6,040 bases of DNA from CAYWEP01 sp964613075. Its GTDB lineage: Bacteria; Patescibacteriota; Microgenomatia; Levybacterales; UBA12049. A model generated the notes under the pieces. It ran no database searches, had not been told where the DNA came from, and was given only the letters and a program-made list of their open reading frames with translations. Both the position numbers and the translations under genes were made by a program. The stretch covers positions 1 through 6,040 of the forward strand of contig CAZTFV010000063.1 in NCBI GenBank assembly GCA_964613075.1. The letters are read 5' to 3'. Positions 4,643-6,040 of the stretch are shown one piece after another (position 1 is the first letter of the stretch; the number at the start of each line of letters is the position of its first letter).

Positions 4643-5821
4643 ATGCGTAGATTAATTATTCTTCTTGTTATCCTGCTTATTCTCCTCGGTCTTGCCAGTA
4701 TGGCAAACCGCTACATACCCCAGCTTAAAGAATCACTCAGCAACGGCACATCTATTCTGCCACAGAATAATGATAGACTCAGGGTTACCTCTGAAGAGAA
4801 TGTTATCATCAGCACTGTCAAAAACGTCGGGCCATCGGTAGTGACAATTGCCGTAGCGCCCTCAAATCGGCAAAGCTTGTTTGATGAGGATCCATTCTCA
4901 ATCTTTCGTGACCCTTCTCGGAGAAGGGGGCAAGTTTCAATAGAACCACAAAATATCGGCTCGGGATTTATTGTTGCAAGTAACGGTATTATCGTTACCA
5001 ATAAGCACGTTGTATCGGATCCGAATAGTAGATATTCCGTCGTCACGACGGATGAGAAGCGCTACGCTGTAGAGCGTATTTATCGTGATCCCTTAAATGA
5101 TATTGCGCTTTTGAAAATCAATCCCGGCCAGCATACCGGTCGTGCATTAAAGCCGCTTACTCTTGGTGATTCATCAAATCTTCAGGTAGGACAAGTCGTT
5201 ATTGCTATTGGTACGGCACTGGGTGAATTTAACAACACAGTCACAACCGGCGTTATTTCAGGATTGGGGCGGGGAATCGTCGCAGGATCGGTCTATGAGG
5301 GATTTGTCGAGCAGCTTGATAATGTCATCCAGACTGATGCTGCGATAAACCCCGGAAATAGCGGCGGGCCACTTCTTAATTCATCGGGAGAAGTTATTGG
5401 TGTGAATACTGCGGTTTCTCAATCTGGTGAGAATATCGGCTTTGCCTTGCCGATAAACGTCGTGAAAGATTCATTGAAGAACTTCAATGAGACCGGGCAA
5501 TTCAACAGGCCATACTTGGGAGTCGCATATCGCATGATAAGCGCTGACTTGTCAGAACAGAATGATCTTCCGCAAGGAGCGTACGTCCAGACAGTTGTTA
5601 ACGGGTCAGCTGCTGACAAGGCTGGTATTGAAACCGGAGATATTATTACGAAGTTTGATGGTGTCGATGTGCGATCAGGCAAAAATGAACTGGCAGTACT
5701 TATCGCTAAAAAAAAGGTAGGTGATAAGGCAAAATTAACTATTTGGCGGGAAGATGGACCGGGTAATAGTGGTAAAGAAATGACAGTTAACGTGACCTTT
5801 GAGGCAGCACCCGAACAATAA
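4643..5821 (+). CDS. HtrA/DegP-like S1C serine protease with one PDZ domain
   Basis: This 392-residue protein is a probable envelope quality-control protease or chaperone that degrades misfolded proteins. A strongly hydrophobic N-terminal segment (4-19, after Met-Arg-Arg) anchors it in the membrane. It is followed by a linker (about 22-50). The trypsin-like domain runs from about 53 to 280. Catalytic His122 lies in TNKHVVS, Asp153 in DPLNDIALLKI and Ser240 in INPGNSGGPLLN. The GSGFIV and LGDSSNLQVGQVVIAIG segments are typical. One PDZ domain (about 290-386) has YLGVAYR and GSAADKAGIETGDIITKFDG. A single PDZ and an N-terminal anchor match DegS or Gram-positive HtrA rather than DegP with two PDZs. 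The gene starts 8 nt after the S41 stop. It may be co-transcribed or use its own near-leaderless promoter. Pairing with an S41 protease suggests joint envelope proteolysis. Confidence 0.95.
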   Translation: MRRLIILLVILLILLGLASMANRYIPQLKESLSNGTSILPQNNDRLRVTSEENVIISTVKNVGPSVVTIAVAPSNRQSLFDEDPFSIFRDPSRRRGQVSIEPQNIGSGFIVASNGIIVTNKHVVSDPNSRYSVVTTDEKRYAVERIYRDPLNDIALLKINPGQHTGRALKPLTLGDSSNLQVGQVVIAIGTALGEFNNTVTTGVISGLGRGIVAGSVYEGFVEQLDNVIQTDAAINPGNSGGPLLNSSGEVIGVNTAVSQSGENIGFALPINVVKDSLKNFNETGQFNRPYLGVAYRMISADLSEQNDLPQGAYVQTVVNGSAADKAGIETGDIITKFDGVDVRSGKNELAVLIAKKKVGDKAKLTIWREDGPGNSGKEMTVNVTFEAAPEQ

Positions 5822-5829
5822 ATACGAAT

Positions 5830-5978
5830 TTGATGAAAGACGCTAGATGCTAGAGATTAGATCTTGATACGTTCAGTTTCATGAACGTATCTTGAGGTTA
5901 GAAGATGGAAATTAGATTTTCTACCTTCTAAAATCCAGCTTCAAATTCTAGCTTCCAGATTCCAGCGTCTAGCCTCAA
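5830..5978 (+). repeat. 149-nt structured intergenic repeat element, copy B (after htrA)
   Basis: This copy has the same length, orientation and internal spacing as the one at 1569-1717. The 48-nt core (5857-5904) is identical, including the hairpin arms GATACGTTCA (5866-5875) and TGAACGTATC (5882-5891) and their loop. The left arm is four heptads of type AGANNYT (5838-5865). The right arm (5920-5974) is eight units with the single 6-nt unit in the same fourth place as in copy A. Ends 5830-5861 and 5947-5978 pair at about 22 Watson-Crick and 2 G-U positions of 32. A second hairpin uses TAGAAG (5899-5904) and CTTCTA (5925-5930). It starts 8 nt after the htrA stop and ends 13 nt before the next possible start. 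I see no target-site duplication. Confidence 0.85.
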
Positions 5979-5991
5979 CGCTATTGGTAAT

Positions 5992-6040
5992 ATGTCAGGA
6001 TTTGACAAAATATTCTTCGAGCGAGCCCTTCGATTCAACT
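5992..6040 (+). CDS. Possible start of a further gene, 3' truncated
   Basis: An ATG at 5992 opens a frame that stays open to the window edge for 16 codons, beginning MSGFDKIFFERALRF. This is too short to recognise a family. Support comes only from context: it has the same orientation, and it lies 13 nt after the repeat element much as ssb lies 8 nt after the other copy. TGGTAATAT (5985-5993) resembles the extended -10 boxes of other genes here but overlaps this ATG, so the true start may lie elsewhere. The final bases (about 6018-6040) also look like the first half of a GC-richer palindrome, so the stretch could be non-coding. Confidence 0.3.
   Translation, partial: MSGFDKIFFERALRFN

Noticed and set aside
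5905..5931. Small ORF in repeat copy B with GAGG seven nt upstream of an ATG
   Set aside because: It encodes only eight residues, and the corresponding position in copy A has no ATG, so it is not conserved.
5985..5993. Promoter TGGTAATAT for the last reading frame
   Set aside because: It overlaps the ATG itself, and the hexamer 17 nt upstream (GCGTCT) is not a -35.
6002..6007. Perfect -35 hexamer TTGACA near the right edge
   Set aside because: No -10-like hexamer lies 16-19 nt downstream within the window, and the site may be in a coding frame.

Overview
The window most likely comes from a member of the Candidate Phyla Radiation (Patescibacteria). The evidence is indirect. The ribosomal and housekeeping proteins are short. 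No start codon has a clear Shine-Dalgarno site except perhaps a weak AGGA before the Fic gene. rplI does not follow rpsR. The spacers are AT-rich and repeat-filled. One conserved-looking protein belongs to no family I recognise. No phylogenetic test could be run, so this placement is an inference.

Layout: the last 24 codons of a YchF-type GTPase/ATPase (+) end at 75. A Fic-domain protein with a C-terminal winged helix lies on the minus strand (172-1161), convergent with ychF and divergent from what follows. A co-directional block then runs to the right edge: rpsF (bS6), ssb, rpsR (zinc-type bS18), a 275-residue unrecognised protein with repeated motifs resembling barrel-sandwich hybrids, an S41 C-terminal processing protease overlapping it by 20 nt, an HtrA/DegP-type S1C protease, and the first codons of a possible further gene.

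The genes combine the widespread rpsF-ssb-rpsR cluster (ribosome assembly plus single-stranded DNA binding) with two membrane-anchored PDZ proteases that probably act in envelope protein quality control. A good extended -10 promoter lies directly before rpsF and predicts an almost leaderless mRNA. Similar extended -10 sites sit before the Fic gene and htrA.

The most unusual content is between the genes. Every spacer longer than 30 nt carries short tandem units, mostly 7 nt long but 9 or 10 nt in two spacers, and most are arranged as imperfect inverted repeats. Two spacers, rpsF-ssb and after htrA, carry the same 149-nt element in the same orientation. By hand the copies align without gaps at about 81% identity. 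They share a 48-nt identical core containing a perfect 10-bp hairpin, and long arms built of heptads. This looks like an intergenic repeat family or structured RNA, possibly undescribed. All stop codons are TAA or TAG, and TGA is not used.
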